56,994 nucleotides of DNA from Candidatus Zipacnadia bacterium (GCA_029820295.1 JALGVA010000010.1:1-56994), one strand, 5' to 3'. Shown: positions 35,462 through 44,299, counted from the first letter of the stretch. Program-made: numbers and translations. Notes: a model not told the origin generated them from the sequence alone.

Positions 35462-37347
35462 CAGGCGCCCGCCTCCGCGCGCGGCCAGGTGATCGGCGGG
35501 CAGTCGGGTACCAGCGCGCGCATGCCGCAGTCGGCGCACCGCGCGGCACGACAGTCGGGGGTGGGCTCGCCACGGCGCGCCCGGTCCAGCTCGGCCGCAA
35601 GGAACTCACGCGCGATGCCGGCGTGGATGATGTCCCAGGGCAACCGGGCCTCCACCGGCAGCAAGCGGGAGGCGCACGCGTTCAGCTCGAGGCCGTGTTC
35701 GGCGAAGGCCGCGTGCCAGCGGCCGGGCTCGAAGCACTCGCGCCAGCCGTCGAAGATGGCGCCGGCGCGCCAGGCCGATTCGATGACCGCGCCCAGGCGG
35801 CGGTCGCCGCGGGCGAGCGCCGCCTCGAGGATGCCGGCGTCGATGCCGCTGAGAGAGAGCGAGACGCGGCGGTCGGTGATGGCGGCGCGCAGGAGGGCGT
35901 ACCTGCGCTCGAGAGTCTGCCGATCGGCTAAGCCGAGCCACTGGAAGGGCGTGTGCGGCTTGGGGATGAAGGTGTTGACGCTGACGTTGAGCTTGAGTCG
36001 GCCCCAGGCGGCCCTGGACAGCTCTTCGCGGGCGGCGGAGAGGACAGAGGCGATCAGATGGCCGATGGCGAGGACGTCCTCGTCGGTCTCGCGCGGCAGG
36101 CCGATCATGAAGTAGAGCTTGAGGCGCTGCCAGCCGCTGCGGAAGGCGGCGCGGGCGGCGGCGAGCAGGTCCTCGGCGGTGACGTCCTTGTTGATGATGT
36201 CACGCATGCGCTGCGAGCCGGCCTCGGGCGCGAGCGTCAGGCCGCTCTTGCGCACGCGCTGCAGGCGCTCGGCGAGGCCGACGCTGAAGGTGTCCACGCG
36301 CGCTGAAGGCATGCCCACCGATACGCGGCGGGGCGCGAGGCGCTGGTGCAGGGCGTCGATCAGCTCGCCGATGCGCGTGTAGTCGGGGCAGTTGAGCGAG
36401 AGCAGCGACAGCTCATCGTAGCCGGTGTGGTCGATGATCCGCTCGGCCTGCTCGACCAGCAGGTCGAGGTCGCGCTCGCGCGCCGGCCGGTAGATCATGC
36501 CGGCCTGACAGAAGCGACAGCCGCGAGTGCAGCCGCGGGTGATCTCGATCTCGGCGCGGTCGTGGACGGCCTCGGTGTGCGGGATGACAGGCGCCAGGGG
36601 CCAGGGCTGGGCGTTCAGGTCGCGGACGACGCGGCGAGTGACGCGCGCCGGGAAGCGATCGTCGCGCGGCTCGGGGATGAGCAGGCCCTCGGCGGACTCG
36701 CAGGCGTCGTAGCCGGCGGGCACATAGACGCCGTCGAGCTGTGCGAGGCGCTCGAGGACGTCGCGCCGGGCCTCGTCGGTGCGGCCGGCTCGGGTGCGCA
36801 GGGACTCGGGCAGGGCGGCGAGAGCATCGAGGAGTTCGTCGAGCGCCTCCTCGCCGTCGCCGATGACGAAGCAGTCGAAGAAGTGGGCGAGGGGCTCGGG
36901 GTTGAAGGCGCACGGGCCGCCGCCGATGACGAGCGGGTGGGGCCCGTGGCGGTCGGCGGCGCGGACGGGTATGCCGCCAAGGTCGAGGACCTCGAGGACG
37001 TTGGTGAAGGTCAGCTCGTGCTGAAGCGTAATGCCGACCAGGTCGAACTCGGCCAGTGGCGTGCCGCTCTCAAGGCCTGCGAGGGGCAGGTCGTGCGCGC
37101 GCATGAGGGCGATGGCGTCGGTCCAGGGGAGAAAGACGCGCTCACAGGCGGCGTCGGAGCGGCGGCTGACGACCTCGTACAGCACACGCAGGCCGGCGTG
37201 GGACATGCCGACCTCATAGGTGTCAGGGTAGCAGAGGGCGACCCGGAAGGGGACGTCATCGGGCTTGAGCACCTGGTTGACTTCGCCGCCGATGTAGCGG
37301 GCGGGGGCCTGGACCTGGTGGAGCAGATGGTCGGGCAGCATGGGCAA
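35461..37347 (-). CDS. B12-binding-domain radical SAM protein (TIGR03960 family)
   Basis: 628 aa. The N-terminal part (about 30-230) resembles a cobalamin-binding Rossmann domain. The radical SAM domain follows, with C273-x3-C277-x2-C280 in RGCTRGCRFCQAG binding the [4Fe-4S] cluster that cleaves SAM. A C-terminal Cys cluster (CRAARCADCG...C) could hold another metal site. The family is conserved next to RNase G and DUF2344. The product is unknown; RNA or ribosomal-protein modification is a common guess. The start is TTG 37347 or ATG 37341 (MLPDHLLHQVQAPARYIGGE), with no strong Shine-Dalgarno. A near-consensus promoter lies about 90 bp upstream. It is the first gene of the operon. Confidence 0.92.
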   Translation of the reverse strand: MPMLPDHLLHQVQAPARYIGGEVNQVLKPDDVPFRVALCYPDTYEVGMSHAGLRVLYEVVSRRSDAACERVFLPWTDAIALMRAHDLPLAGLESGTPLAEFDLVGITLQHELTFTNVLEVLDLGGIPVRAADRHGPHPLVIGGGPCAFNPEPLAHFFDCFVIGDGEEALDELLDALAALPESLRTRAGRTDEARRDVLERLAQLDGVYVPAGYDACESAEGLLIPEPRDDRFPARVTRRVVRDLNAQPWPLAPVIPHTEAVHDRAEIEITRGCTRGCRFCQAGMIYRPARERDLDLLVEQAERIIDHTGYDELSLLSLNCPDYTRIGELIDALHQRLAPRRVSVGMPSARVDTFSVGLAERLQRVRKSGLTLAPEAGSQRMRDIINKDVTAEDLLAAARAAFRSGWQRLKLYFMIGLPRETDEDVLAIGHLIASVLSAAREELSRAAWGRLKLNVSVNTFIPKPHTPFQWLGLADRQTLERRYALLRAAITDRRVSLSLSGIDAGILEAALARGDRRLGAVIESAWRAGAIFDGWRECFEPGRWHAAFAEHGLELNACASRLLPVEARLPWDIIHAGIAREFLAAELDRARRGEPTPDCRAARCADCGMRALVPDCPPITWPRAEAGA

Positions 37348-37416
37348 ACAAAGATGGCCCCAGCCGATCGCTGGAGCCGCAGGTTCATCCTGTGATCGGT
37401 TTGAAGTGTTGTATCA

Positions 37417-37446
37417 ATCATAGAGGCATGATGCCGGGGCTGTCAA
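37417..37446 (-). promoter_or_regulatory. Near-consensus promoter of the radical SAM - DUF2344 - rng operon
   Basis: On the minus strand TTGACA (37446-37441) is followed after 18 nt by TATGAT (37422-37417). Transcription would begin near 37410, giving a leader of about 60 nt before the first gene. Confidence 0.75.
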
Positions 37447-37585
37447 GGGAGCGTGGCGCGACAACTCGGGCTGAGGAATGTCTCTAGGGGTGTGGGGGGC
37501 GTGGCGCGCAGCGGGGAGCGCGCGAATGTGCACGCATGAGCCCGAAGTGGGCGGTCGGACGGCCCGCGGACGGGGAGGTAACCCG

Positions 37586-37858
37586 GTGGCAGAGCGCAAG
37601 TCGGTAGCAATCGTGGTGGCGGTCCTGGTGGTGGCGGCGCTGCTGGTGGCGCTGAAGCTGGGGCTCGCGCAGAGCCTGAGCGGCGGCGGCAACGGCGAGT
37701 CAGAGGCGGAGATCGTGGCGGCGGTACCCGCCGAATCGGTGACCGAGTACGAGCCTGACCCGTTCGAGCCCGAACGCCTGCGCAGCAGCACGGTGCGTGT
37801 GCGCCGGGTGGCGGTGGTATACTCGGACGGGACGATCGAGGTCAAGGACTGCCCCTGA
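37586..37858 (+). CDS. Small single-span membrane protein
   Basis: 90 aa: a short basic N-terminus (AERKS), one membrane helix (about 7-29) and an acidic, Pro/Glu-rich extracytoplasmic part ending VVYSDGTIEVKDCP. GGAGGT at 37574-37579 fits GTG 37586; an upstream extension to 37478 lacks a good ribosome site. It precedes the flavin reductase by 41 bp and is probably cotranscribed. No family was recognised. Confidence 0.68.
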   Translation: MAERKSVAIVVAVLVVAALLVALKLGLAQSLSGGGNGESEAEIVAAVPAESVTEYEPDPFEPERLRSSTVRVRRVAVVYSDGTIEVKDCP

Positions 37859-37899
37859 GGCGCCATCCGGCGCCATGCGGGGCAGAGGGAGGCGGATTG

Positions 37900-38430
37900 A
37901 TGGCGAAGATCGAGGTGCCGCACACCGCGTACTTCGACCGCTACTGCCAGACGCTGGGTAGCGGCGGTTCGCTGCTGGCGTCGGTGGATGCCGACGGGCG
38001 GCCGAACGCGATGACCATCGGCTGGGCGCTGCTGGGGGTGGTGTGGCGGCGGCCGATCTGTGCTGTGTTCGTGCGTCCGTCGCGCTACACCTACGGGTGC
38101 ATCGAGACGACAGGCGACTTCACGGTGAACGTGCCGCCGCCGGAGCTGGCGGAGCAGGTGCTGTTCTGCGGGACCGAGTCGGGGCGCGACCGGGACAAAT
38201 TTGCGGAGTGCGACCTGACCCCGACACCGGGGCGTAAGGTGAGATCGCCGGGGATCGAGGAGTGCTGGATTACGCACGAGTGCGTGGTGGTGCAGAAGAC
38301 CGATGTGGTACCCGAACACTTCGCGCCGGAGATAATCGACATGCTCTATGCGGGCGGGGACTTCCACCGCGTGTACTTCGGCCAGATCGTGGCCAGCTAC
38401 GCCGACGTGGAGGCGCTGAAACAGGCTTGA
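37900..38430 (+). CDS. Flavin reductase-like / flavoredoxin family protein
   Basis: 176 aa with the split-barrel FMN-binding fold of the flavin_reduct family. Typical marks are GGSLLASVDADGRPNAMTIGW near the N-terminus, the RPSRYTYGCIETTGDFTVNVP stretch, and the FAECDLTPTPG loop. Anaerobe flavoredoxins of this type bind FMN and carry electrons or act as NAD(P)H-flavin oxidoreductases. ATG 37900 is preferred to TTG 37897, with GGGAGG upstream. A strong hairpin follows the stop, ending the small transcript. The electron partner is unknown. Confidence 0.9.
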   Translation: MAKIEVPHTAYFDRYCQTLGSGGSLLASVDADGRPNAMTIGWALLGVVWRRPICAVFVRPSRYTYGCIETTGDFTVNVPPPELAEQVLFCGTESGRDRDKFAECDLTPTPGRKVRSPGIEECWITHECVVVQKTDVVPEHFAPEIIDMLYAGGDFHRVYFGQIVASYADVEALKQA

Positions 38431-38456
38431 GACGAGGGCACGGAGCGGGGCATGCG

Positions 38457-38488
38457 GACGCCGCCGGAGAAGGACTACCGGCGGCGTC
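38457..38488 (+). terminator. Hairpin terminator after the flavoredoxin-like gene
   Basis: An 11-bp perfect stem, GACGCCGCCGG (38457-38467) and CCGGCGGCGTC (38478-38488), with a 10-nt loop and no T tract. Confidence 0.6.
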
Positions 38489-38549
38489 GCGCGAAGGTGT
38501 GGCGTGCAGGGAAAGGCACTGGCGCGCAGATCAGGGAGGTCAGGAGACC

Positions 38550-39581
38550 ATGGCGACGGTTGTCACATACGGCGAGATCATGCTCAGGCTGACGCCTCCG
38601 GGCTTCGAGCGTTTCGTGCAGGCGCGGTCATTTGATGTGGTTTACGGCGGGGGCGAGGCGAACGTGGCGGTAAGCCTGGCGAACTACGGCATCGACGCGC
38701 GCTTCGTGACGGCGCTGCCACCGCACGAGATCGGCGACGCGTGTGAGAACTACCTGCGGCAGTACGGCGTGGACACATCGTACATCCTGCGGCAGGGGGA
38801 TCGCCTGGGCATCTACTTCCTGGAGATGGGGGCGATGCAGCGGGGCTCGAAGGTGATCTACGACCGGGCCTACTCGGCGCTGTCGGAGATCAAGCCGGGG
38901 GACATCGACTGGCGAAGCGTGTTCGCGGGCGCGGACTGGTTCCACTGGACGGGGATCACGCCGGCGATCAGCGCGGGGACCGCGGAGACGCTGCAGGAGG
39001 CGGTGGAGATCGCCGCCGAGATGGGGATCACGATCTCGTGCGACCTGAACTACCGCAGCAAGCTGTGGAAGTGGGGGAAGCAGCCCGGCGAGGTGATGGA
39101 GGGTCTGGTGGAGCACGCGGACTACGCCATCGGCAACGAGGAGGACGCCGACAAGGTGTTCGGCATCCGGCCGGAGGGTGTGGACGTGGAGGCGGGAGAG
39201 CTGGACGCGGCGGCTTACGAGAGCGTCTGCCAGCAGCTCATGGCGCGCTTCCCCAAGTTGCAGAAGGTGGCGATCACGCTGCGCACGAGCATCTCGGCGT
39301 CGCACAACCTGTGGAGCGGCGTGCTCTACGACGGCGAGACGCTCTTCCAGGCGAAGGAGTACGATGTGAGCCACATGGTGGACCGGGTGGGGGGCGGGGA
39401 CAGCTTCTGCGGCGGGCTGATCTACGCGCTGCTGTCGGGGAAGTCGGACCAGGAGGCGGTGGAGTTCGCGGCGGCGGCGAGCTGCTTCAAGCATAGCATC
39501 TACGGGGACTTCAACCTGATGAGCGTGGACGAGGTGGAGAAGCTGGCGGGCGGGCCTGGGACGGGGAGGGTGCAAAGGTAG
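38550..39581 (+). CDS. kdgK: PfkB-family sugar kinase, probable 2-dehydro-3-deoxygluconokinase
   Basis: 343 aa, ribokinase fold. YGEIMLRLTPPGFERFVQA at the N-terminus and YGGGEANVAVSLANYG are typical of KDG kinases. The catalytic base is D284 in VDRVGGGDSFCGGLIYAL. KDG kinase phosphorylates 2-keto-3-deoxygluconate during breakdown of uronates such as pectin or alginate. Substrate assignment is by family resemblance; other 2-keto-sugar kinases are possible. No other uronate gene is nearby. AGGAG precedes ATG 38550; the frame is open to 38262 but overlaps the previous gene. Confidence 0.88.
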   Translation: MATVVTYGEIMLRLTPPGFERFVQARSFDVVYGGGEANVAVSLANYGIDARFVTALPPHEIGDACENYLRQYGVDTSYILRQGDRLGIYFLEMGAMQRGSKVIYDRAYSALSEIKPGDIDWRSVFAGADWFHWTGITPAISAGTAETLQEAVEIAAEMGITISCDLNYRSKLWKWGKQPGEVMEGLVEHADYAIGNEEDADKVFGIRPEGVDVEAGELDAAAYESVCQQLMARFPKLQKVAITLRTSISASHNLWSGVLYDGETLFQAKEYDVSHMVDRVGGGDSFCGGLIYALLSGKSDQEAVEFAAAASCFKHSIYGDFNLMSVDEVEKLAGGPGTGRVQR

Positions 39582-39619
39582 GAACGACGGGAAGGACGGC
39601 GACGACGCGCGGGGCATTG

Positions 39620-39649
39620 TTGACCATGTCGGGAGGATTGTGGTATTGT
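39620..39649 (+). promoter_or_regulatory. Promoter of the rpsB operon
   Basis: TTGACC (39620-39625), an 18-nt spacer and TATTGT (39644-39649). Transcription would begin near 39656, leaving a leader of about 165 nt before rpsB. Confidence 0.65.
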
Positions 39650-39733
39650 CAGGGTCCCGGTAACGGGGCCGTGCAAGATGCGTGGGGCGTCGGGGCGCAC
39701 AGGCGCTCCGCGCGTCGCGAATCTATCGTGCGA

Positions 39734-39779
39734 ACGTCGGCGCTGCTCGGCTCGGCTACGAGCCGAAGCGCTTTGACGT
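39734..39779 (+). promoter_or_regulatory. Large hairpin in the rpsB leader, candidate S2 autoregulatory element
   Basis: Nested helices: ACGTC (39734-39738) with GACGT (39775-39779), GCGCT (39740-39744) with AGCGC (39767-39771), and GGCTCG (39749-39754) with CGAGCC (39759-39764) around a GCTA loop. It ends about 43 nt before the start codon. rpsB leaders in other phyla carry S2-binding structures; this one is inferred from position and stability. Confidence 0.5.
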
Positions 39780-39821
39780 GCGACCGCAACAACGGTCGTG
39801 GGCGATCGGAGGACGAGACAA

Positions 39822-40712
39822 TTGGCACTTGTGACCATGAAGGAACTGCTGGAAGCGGGGGTGCACTTCGGGCACCAGACGAGGCGCTGGAACCCGAAGA
39901 TGAAGCCGTTCATCTACCACGAGCGCAACGGCATCTACATCATCGACCTGCACGCGACGCTGCGGCTGGTGGAGTCAGCGTATGAGATGCTGCGCGAGGT
40001 GGGGCGCGCGGGCGGGACGGTGCTGTTCGTGTGCACCAAGCGGCAGGGCCAGGAGTCGGTGCAAGAGGCCGCGGAGAAGTGCGGGATGCCCTACGTGACG
40101 AATCGCTGGCTGGGCGGGATGCTGACGAACTGGCAGACGATTCGGGGTCGGATCGCGTATCTGAAGGAGCTGACCGAGGCCGAGGAGCGGGGCGAGTGGG
40201 CGCGGCTGACCAAGAAGGAGGCGCTGCGGCTCTCGCGCGAGCGCGAGAAGCTGGAGCACTCGCTGGGCGGGATCAAGGACATGGATGGGGTGCCCGACGC
40301 GGTCTTCATCGTGGATACCAAGCGCGAGGAGACCGCGGTGGCGGAGGCGGTGAAGCTGGGGGTGCCGATCGTGGCGGTAATCGACACCAACTGCGACCCC
40401 GAGCCGATCGACTACCCGATCCCGGGCAATGATGACGCGATCCGGGCGATTCGGCTGTTCGCGAACCTGGTGGCGGATGCGGTGCTCGACGGCCAGATGG
40501 AGTATCAGCAGCGGCTGATCAAGGAGGCCGACAGCCTGGCGCAGGCGGAGCAGATGGCGGCGGAGGCGGGTATCGAGCTGGACGAGGAGCTGCTGGCGCA
40601 GGCGGCGGCGGAGGAGGCGGAAGCGGTGGCGCCGGTGGCGGTGGAGGGTGAGGAGGGCTTCGAAGGCGCCGTCGAGGACCAGTTCATCGACCTGATCGAT
40701 GACGAGGTGTAA
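39822..40712 (+). CDS. rpsB: 30S ribosomal protein S2
   Basis: Small-subunit ribosomal protein, 296 aa. The start region [21 protein letters not shown] and the motifs [16 protein letters not shown] and [10 protein letters not shown] are diagnostic. TTG 39822 is chosen: GGAGG sits 9 nt upstream, and S2 proteins often start [11 protein letters not shown]. The C-terminus carries an Ala/Glu-rich acidic extension of about 50 residues, longer than usual. It is the first gene of rpsB-tsf-pyrH-frr-uppS, a classic translation/membrane-carrier cluster. Confidence 0.97.
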   Translation: MALVTMKELLEAGVHFGHQTRRWNPKMKPFIYHERNGIYIIDLHATLRLVESAYEMLREVGRAGGTVLFVCTKRQGQESVQEAAEKCGMPYVTNRWLGGMLTNWQTIRGRIAYLKELTEAEERGEWARLTKKEALRLSREREKLEHSLGGIKDMDGVPDAVFIVDTKREETAVAEAVKLGVPIVAVIDTNCDPEPIDYPIPGNDDAIRAIRLFANLVADAVLDGQMEYQQRLIKEADSLAQAEQMAAEAGIELDEELLAQAAAEEAEAVAPVAVEGEEGFEGAVEDQFIDLIDDEV

Positions 40713-40781
40713 TGAGGCAGAGGCAGGGCGCGTGCCGGCGGTGTGTGGCGCGCGCGGCCGCGGCTTTGCAGGAGGTCAGTG

Positions 40782-41384
40782 ATGTCAGTCAATGCTGAGC
40801 AAGTGAAGCAGCTTCGAGAGAAGACGGGCGCCGGCTTCATGGACTGCAAGAACGCGCTGTCCGAGGCCGAGGGCAACATGGAGCGGGCGATCGATCTGCT
40901 GCGGCAGAGGGGGATCGACGTCGCGATGTCGCGCGAGGGCAAGGCGGCGGAGGAGGGCATCATCGCGTCGTACGTGCACGCGGGGAACCAGATCGGCGTG
41001 CTGGTGGACCTGCGCTGCGAGACCGACTTCGTAGCGCGGACGGACGAGTTCCGCGAGTTCGGGCGCGATCTGGCGATGCAGGTGGCGGCGATGGAGCCGC
41101 GGTGGATCGCGCCGGAGGACGTGCCGTGCGAGGCGGTGGACCACGAGCGGGAGGTGCTGCGCCAGCAGGCGCTGGAGGAGGGGAAGCCCGAGCACATCGT
41201 GGAGAAGATGGTGGAGGGGCGGCTGCAGAAGTTCTACGAGAACGAGTGCCTGCTGAAGCAGCCGTTCATCCGCGACGACAGCGTGACCATCGAGGACAAG
41301 CTGAACGAGCTGATCACGCAGTGCGGCGAGCGCGTGGTGATCGCGCGGTTCGTGCGCTATCAGGTCGGCGCAGACGAGGAGTAG
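40782..41384 (+). CDS. tsf: Elongation factor Ts
   Basis: Nucleotide-exchange factor for EF-Tu, 200 aa, the short form seen in many bacteria. The N-terminal UBA-like domain has [19 protein letters not shown]. The core has the conserved [15 protein letters not shown] 40782 follows GGAGGT. It begins 69 bp after rpsB; pyrH starts 14 bp after its stop. Confidence 0.97.
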   Translation: MSVNAEQVKQLREKTGAGFMDCKNALSEAEGNMERAIDLLRQRGIDVAMSREGKAAEEGIIASYVHAGNQIGVLVDLRCETDFVARTDEFREFGRDLAMQVAAMEPRWIAPEDVPCEAVDHEREVLRQQALEEGKPEHIVEKMVEGRLQKFYENECLLKQPFIRDDSVTIEDKLNELITQCGERVVIARFVRYQVGADEE

Positions 41385-41398
41385 CTCAGGAGGCACAA

Positions 41399-42139
41399 TT
41401 GAGCAGGGAAGCGCCCGTGCGTTACAGCCGCGTGCTGCTGAAGCTGAGCGGGGGGGCGTTCAAGGGCCCGGAGAGCGCGGGTCTGCACTGGCCGACGGTG
41501 TTCCGCATCGCCGAGGAGGTGCGCGCGGCGTCGCTGACGGGGGTGGAGATAGCGATCGTGGTGGGGGGCGGGAACATCTGGCGGGGCCACGAGGCGGCGG
41601 CGCAGGGGATGGAGCGGGCGGCGGCGGACTACGCGGGCATGGTGGCGACGGTGATCAACGCGCTGGCGCTGCAGGACGTGCTGGAGGGGATGGGGGTGGA
41701 CACGCGGGTGCAGACCGCCATCGAGATGCGCGAGGTGGCGGAGCCGTACATCCGGCGTCGGGCGATCCGGCACATGGAGAAGGGGCGGGTGATGATCTTC
41801 GGGGCGGGGACGGGCAACCCGTACTTCACGAGCGACACGGCCGGGGTGCTGCGTGCGGTGGAGATCGGGGCGGAGGTCATCATGAAGGCGACGGACGTGG
41901 ACGGCGTGTACGACTGCGACCCCGACGGAAACCCCGAGGCCACACTGCTGCGCGAGGTGTCGCACCTGGACGTGCTGAACCGCGACCTGAGAGTGATGGA
42001 CGCGACCGCCATCTCGCTGGCCAAGGACAACAACCTGCCGATCGTCGTTTTCAACATGAACGTGGAGGGTAACATTGTTCGAGTGGTGCGGGGCGAGCCG
42101 ATCGGCACGATCGTGGGTCAGCGGGTGATCCCGGCCTGA
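41399..42139 (+). CDS. pyrH: Uridylate (UMP) kinase
   Basis: Phosphorylates UMP to UDP, feeding pyrimidine nucleotide pools; a hexamer of the amino-acid-kinase fold. [13 protein letters not shown] at the N-terminus, [24 protein letters not shown] and the uridine-site [13 protein letters not shown] are present. TTG 41399 has AGGAGG 5 nt upstream; GTG 41417 is an alternative. The frame is open far into tsf, which is only a shadow. Length is 246 aa. Confidence 0.96.
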   Translation: MSREAPVRYSRVLLKLSGGAFKGPESAGLHWPTVFRIAEEVRAASLTGVEIAIVVGGGNIWRGHEAAAQGMERAAADYAGMVATVINALALQDVLEGMGVDTRVQTAIEMREVAEPYIRRRAIRHMEKGRVMIFGAGTGNPYFTSDTAGVLRAVEIGAEVIMKATDVDGVYDCDPDGNPEATLLREVSHLDVLNRDLRVMDATAISLAKDNNLPIVVFNMNVEGNIVRVVRGEPIGTIVGQRVIPA

Positions 42140-42153
42140 CGGAGGGATGGCAA

Positions 42154-42708
42154 GTGGACCGGCTCATAGCAAGGGCGAAGGCGGACATGGACAAGACGGT
42201 GGAGGTCATTCGGCACGACCTGGCGGCGTATCGCACGGGGCGCGCCTCTCCCGCGCTGGTGGACAACCTGGAGGTGGAGTACTACGGGACGAAGGTGCCG
42301 GTGAACCAGATCGCGTCGATCCAGGTGATCGACACGCGGCTGCTGGGGATCACGCCGTGGGACAAGAACGCGCTGTCGGCGATTGAGAAGGCGATCATGA
42401 CGTCAGAGCTGGGTCTGATGCCGACCAATGACGGCAACATCATCCGCCTGGAGATCCCGACGCTGACGGAGGAGCGGCGGGAGGAGCTGACGCGGCAGGT
42501 GCGCAAGCGGCTCGAGGAGGGTCGGGTGGCGATCCGGAACATCCGGCGGGCGGCGAACGAAGGCATCGACAAGATGGAGAAGGCGGAGGGGCTGTCCGAG
42601 GACGAGGTGCGGGTGGGGAAGAAGGAAGTGCAGGAGCTGACCGACGAGGCGATCGAGCGGATCGACGAGATCGGCGAAGAGAAGATCCAAGAGATCATGG
42701 AGATATGA
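42154..42708 (+). CDS. frr: Ribosome recycling factor
   Basis: 184 aa, normal length. It splits post-termination ribosomes together with EF-G. The RTGRASPALVDNLEVEYYG and RVAIRNIRRAANEGIDKM segments are diagnostic. GTG start behind GGAGGG. The stop codon overlaps the start of the next small gene (ATGA), so the two are translationally coupled. Confidence 0.97.
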   Translation: MDRLIARAKADMDKTVEVIRHDLAAYRTGRASPALVDNLEVEYYGTKVPVNQIASIQVIDTRLLGITPWDKNALSAIEKAIMTSELGLMPTNDGNIIRLEIPTLTEERREELTRQVRKRLEEGRVAIRNIRRAANEGIDKMEKAEGLSEDEVRVGKKEVQELTDEAIERIDEIGEEKIQEIMEI

Positions 42709-42929
42709 CGAAGCGGCGTCCGGATACGACGGGGTACACGGTGGAGCGGGCGCGGGCGCTGCTGGCGGAGGCGGGTGTGCGGATCGCGGATGAGGTGCGG
42801 GTGGGTCCGGCGCCGGAGCAGTGCGAGGGTGGGAGACGCTTCGTGATTCGGCAGCGCGACAGGGATGGCGGCACCGTAGAGCTGACCGTGGCGGGCGAGT
42901 GGCGCTGCCCGACGGCACGCGGAGAGTGA
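42705..42929 (+). CDS. Small PASTA-like protein coupled to frr
   Basis: 74 aa. The ATG overlaps the frr stop. The sequence TTGYTVERARALLAEAGVRI followed by a beta strand set (RFVIRQRDRDGGTVELTVAGEW) resembles a single PASTA-like beta-alpha-beta unit, but it lacks any membrane or kinase part. A conserved small gene between frr and uppS is not something I recognise. The tight coupling and clean frame argue it is real. A hairpin follows 9 bp after its stop. Function is unknown. Confidence 0.65.
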   Translation: MTKRRPDTTGYTVERARALLAEAGVRIADEVRVGPAPEQCEGGRRFVIRQRDRDGGTVELTVAGEWRCPTARGE

Positions 42930-42937
42930 GATGTACG

Positions 42938-42963
42938 GGCCCGGGACGAGAGCGGCCCGGGCC
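42938..42963 (+). terminator. Hairpin between the PASTA-like gene and uppS
   Basis: An 8-bp stem, GGCCCGGG (42938-42945) and CCCGGGCC (42956-42963), with a 10-nt loop and no T tract. Because uppS continues the cluster 40 bp later, it may be an attenuator or an mRNA-processing boundary. Confidence 0.45.
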
Positions 42964-43003
42964 TGCGCGTACGTGGGGACCGCGGGGAGGGAGGGAGCGT
43001 GAG

Positions 43004-43729
43004 ATGAGCGAGACAGAGATGGTGATCCCGCGTCATGTCGCGGTGATCATGGACGGGAACGGGCGTTGGGCGCTGGAGCGGGGCCTGAAGCGGACCGAGG
43101 GGCATCGTGAGGGGCGGAAGGCGACGCAGCGGTTCATGCGCGAGGCGGACGCGCGGGGGATCGGCTACGTGTCGCTGTATGCGTTCAGCACGGAGAACTG
43201 GTCGCGGCCGGAGCCCGAGGTCGAGGCGCTGATGGGGCTGATCGAGAGCGCGCTGGTGGCGGAGCTGGAGGAGCTGTGCCGGAACGATGTGCGCATGTAC
43301 TGGTCGGGTCGGCGCGAGGGTCTGCCCGCGCCGATGCTGCGGGCGCTGGACGGCGCGGTGGCGGCGACGGCGGACAATCGGGGCATGGTGCTGAACCTGT
43401 GCGTGAACTACGGCGGGCAGATCGAGATCGTGGACGCGACGAAGGAGATAGCGCGCAAGGCGGTGGCGGGGGAGCTGGATGTCGAGGAGATCGGGCCGGA
43501 GACGGTGCAGCAGCACCTCTATGTGCCTGAGGTGCCGCCGGTGGATCTGCTGATCCGGCCGGGAGGGGATCTGCGGATCAGCAACTTCCTGCTGTGGCAG
43601 ACCGCCTACGCCGAGTTCTACGTGATGCCGGACTACTGGCCGTCGTTCACAGGGGAGCATCTGGACGCGGCGATTGCGGACTACAACAGGCGGCAACGGC
43701 GTTTTGGCGGTCTCGTGCTGGTGGAATAG
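43004..43729 (+). CDS. uppS: Isoprenyl transferase (undecaprenyl diphosphate synthase)
   Basis: Makes the C55 lipid carrier for peptidoglycan and surface glycans. HVAVIMDGNGRWALERG carries the catalytic Asp and the pyrophosphate-binding Arg. YAFSTENWSRP and the late DLLIRPGGDLRISNFLLWQ...AEFY motif complete the cis-prenyltransferase signature. 241 aa is typical. ATG 43004 has GGGAGGGAG upstream. It fits the frr-uppS order found in many bacteria, though cdsA and dxr do not follow here. Confidence 0.97.
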   Translation: MSETEMVIPRHVAVIMDGNGRWALERGLKRTEGHREGRKATQRFMREADARGIGYVSLYAFSTENWSRPEPEVEALMGLIESALVAELEELCRNDVRMYWSGRREGLPAPMLRALDGAVAATADNRGMVLNLCVNYGGQIEIVDATKEIARKAVAGELDVEEIGPETVQQHLYVPEVPPVDLLIRPGGDLRISNFLLWQTAYAEFYVMPDYWPSFTGEHLDAAIADYNRRQRRFGGLVLVE

Positions 43730-43777
43730 TATGTGGGTGGAGGTCGAGCACAGCGAAGTGATCAGGAGGAGACGACT

Positions 43778-44272
43778 GTGACACGCGCAAGGCTGATGAG
43801 CATTGCGGCACTGGGTGCGCTGGTGGCGTGTGCGGCGATGTGGGCGCCGCAGGCAGATGCGCAACTGCAGAACGAAGTGAAGATCTACGGCGGCGAGGAC
43901 GAGAAGCCGGTGACCAACGCGCAGGTGGTGCCGGACGAGTTCGACGTCGGCGTCGGTGGGCTGGTTATGTTCCGGATCAGGGCGGACGCGGCGGGGTTCA
44001 CGGCGGCCGAGCGGGCGCGGATCGTGGACGCGCGCATGGTCCACATCCTGTCGTACGGCGACCTGGACGCGGAGGCGGTGCAAGTCGTGCCGGTGCGTGG
44101 CAAGCCGACGGTCTACGTCGGGGATGTGCGGCTGGTGACGATCTACCCGAGCGACGTGGAGGCGGTAGGGGCGGCCTCGATGCAGCAGCTCGCGAGCTGG
44201 TGGGCGGCGTCGGTGGCATGCTGCCTGAAGTCCGTGGCGCCGTGGATGCGCGTCAAAGAGATGATGATGTAG
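43778..44272 (+). CDS. Small secreted protein of unknown function
   Basis: 164 aa with a signal peptide (about 1-27, ending PQADA). The mature part has a repeated beta pattern. The C-terminal half, PTVYVGDVRLVTIYPSDVEAV followed by LASWWAASVACCLK, recalls the periplasmic domain found at the N-terminus of some MscS-type channels. No channel part is present here. AGGAGG lies before GTG 43778. It starts 48 bp after uppS, so it is probably the operon's last gene, and a strong terminator follows. Function is unknown. Confidence 0.7.
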   Translation: MTRARLMSIAALGALVACAAMWAPQADAQLQNEVKIYGGEDEKPVTNAQVVPDEFDVGVGGLVMFRIRADAAGFTAAERARIVDARMVHILSYGDLDAEAVQVVPVRGKPTVYVGDVRLVTIYPSDVEAVGAASMQQLASWWAASVACCLKSVAPWMRVKEMMM

Positions 44273-44299
44273 GCCGCACTTGCAGCGGGCAGTGAGCCG

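Noticed and set aside
38262-38549. Longer N-terminus for the KDG kinase
   Set aside because: The extension overlaps the flavoredoxin gene and crosses its terminator hairpin. ATG 38550 has a good ribosome site and matches the family start.
41102-41398. Upstream extension of pyrH into tsf
   Set aside because: It is out of frame with tsf and lacks a ribosome site; TTG 41399 follows AGGAGG and fits the UMP kinase start.
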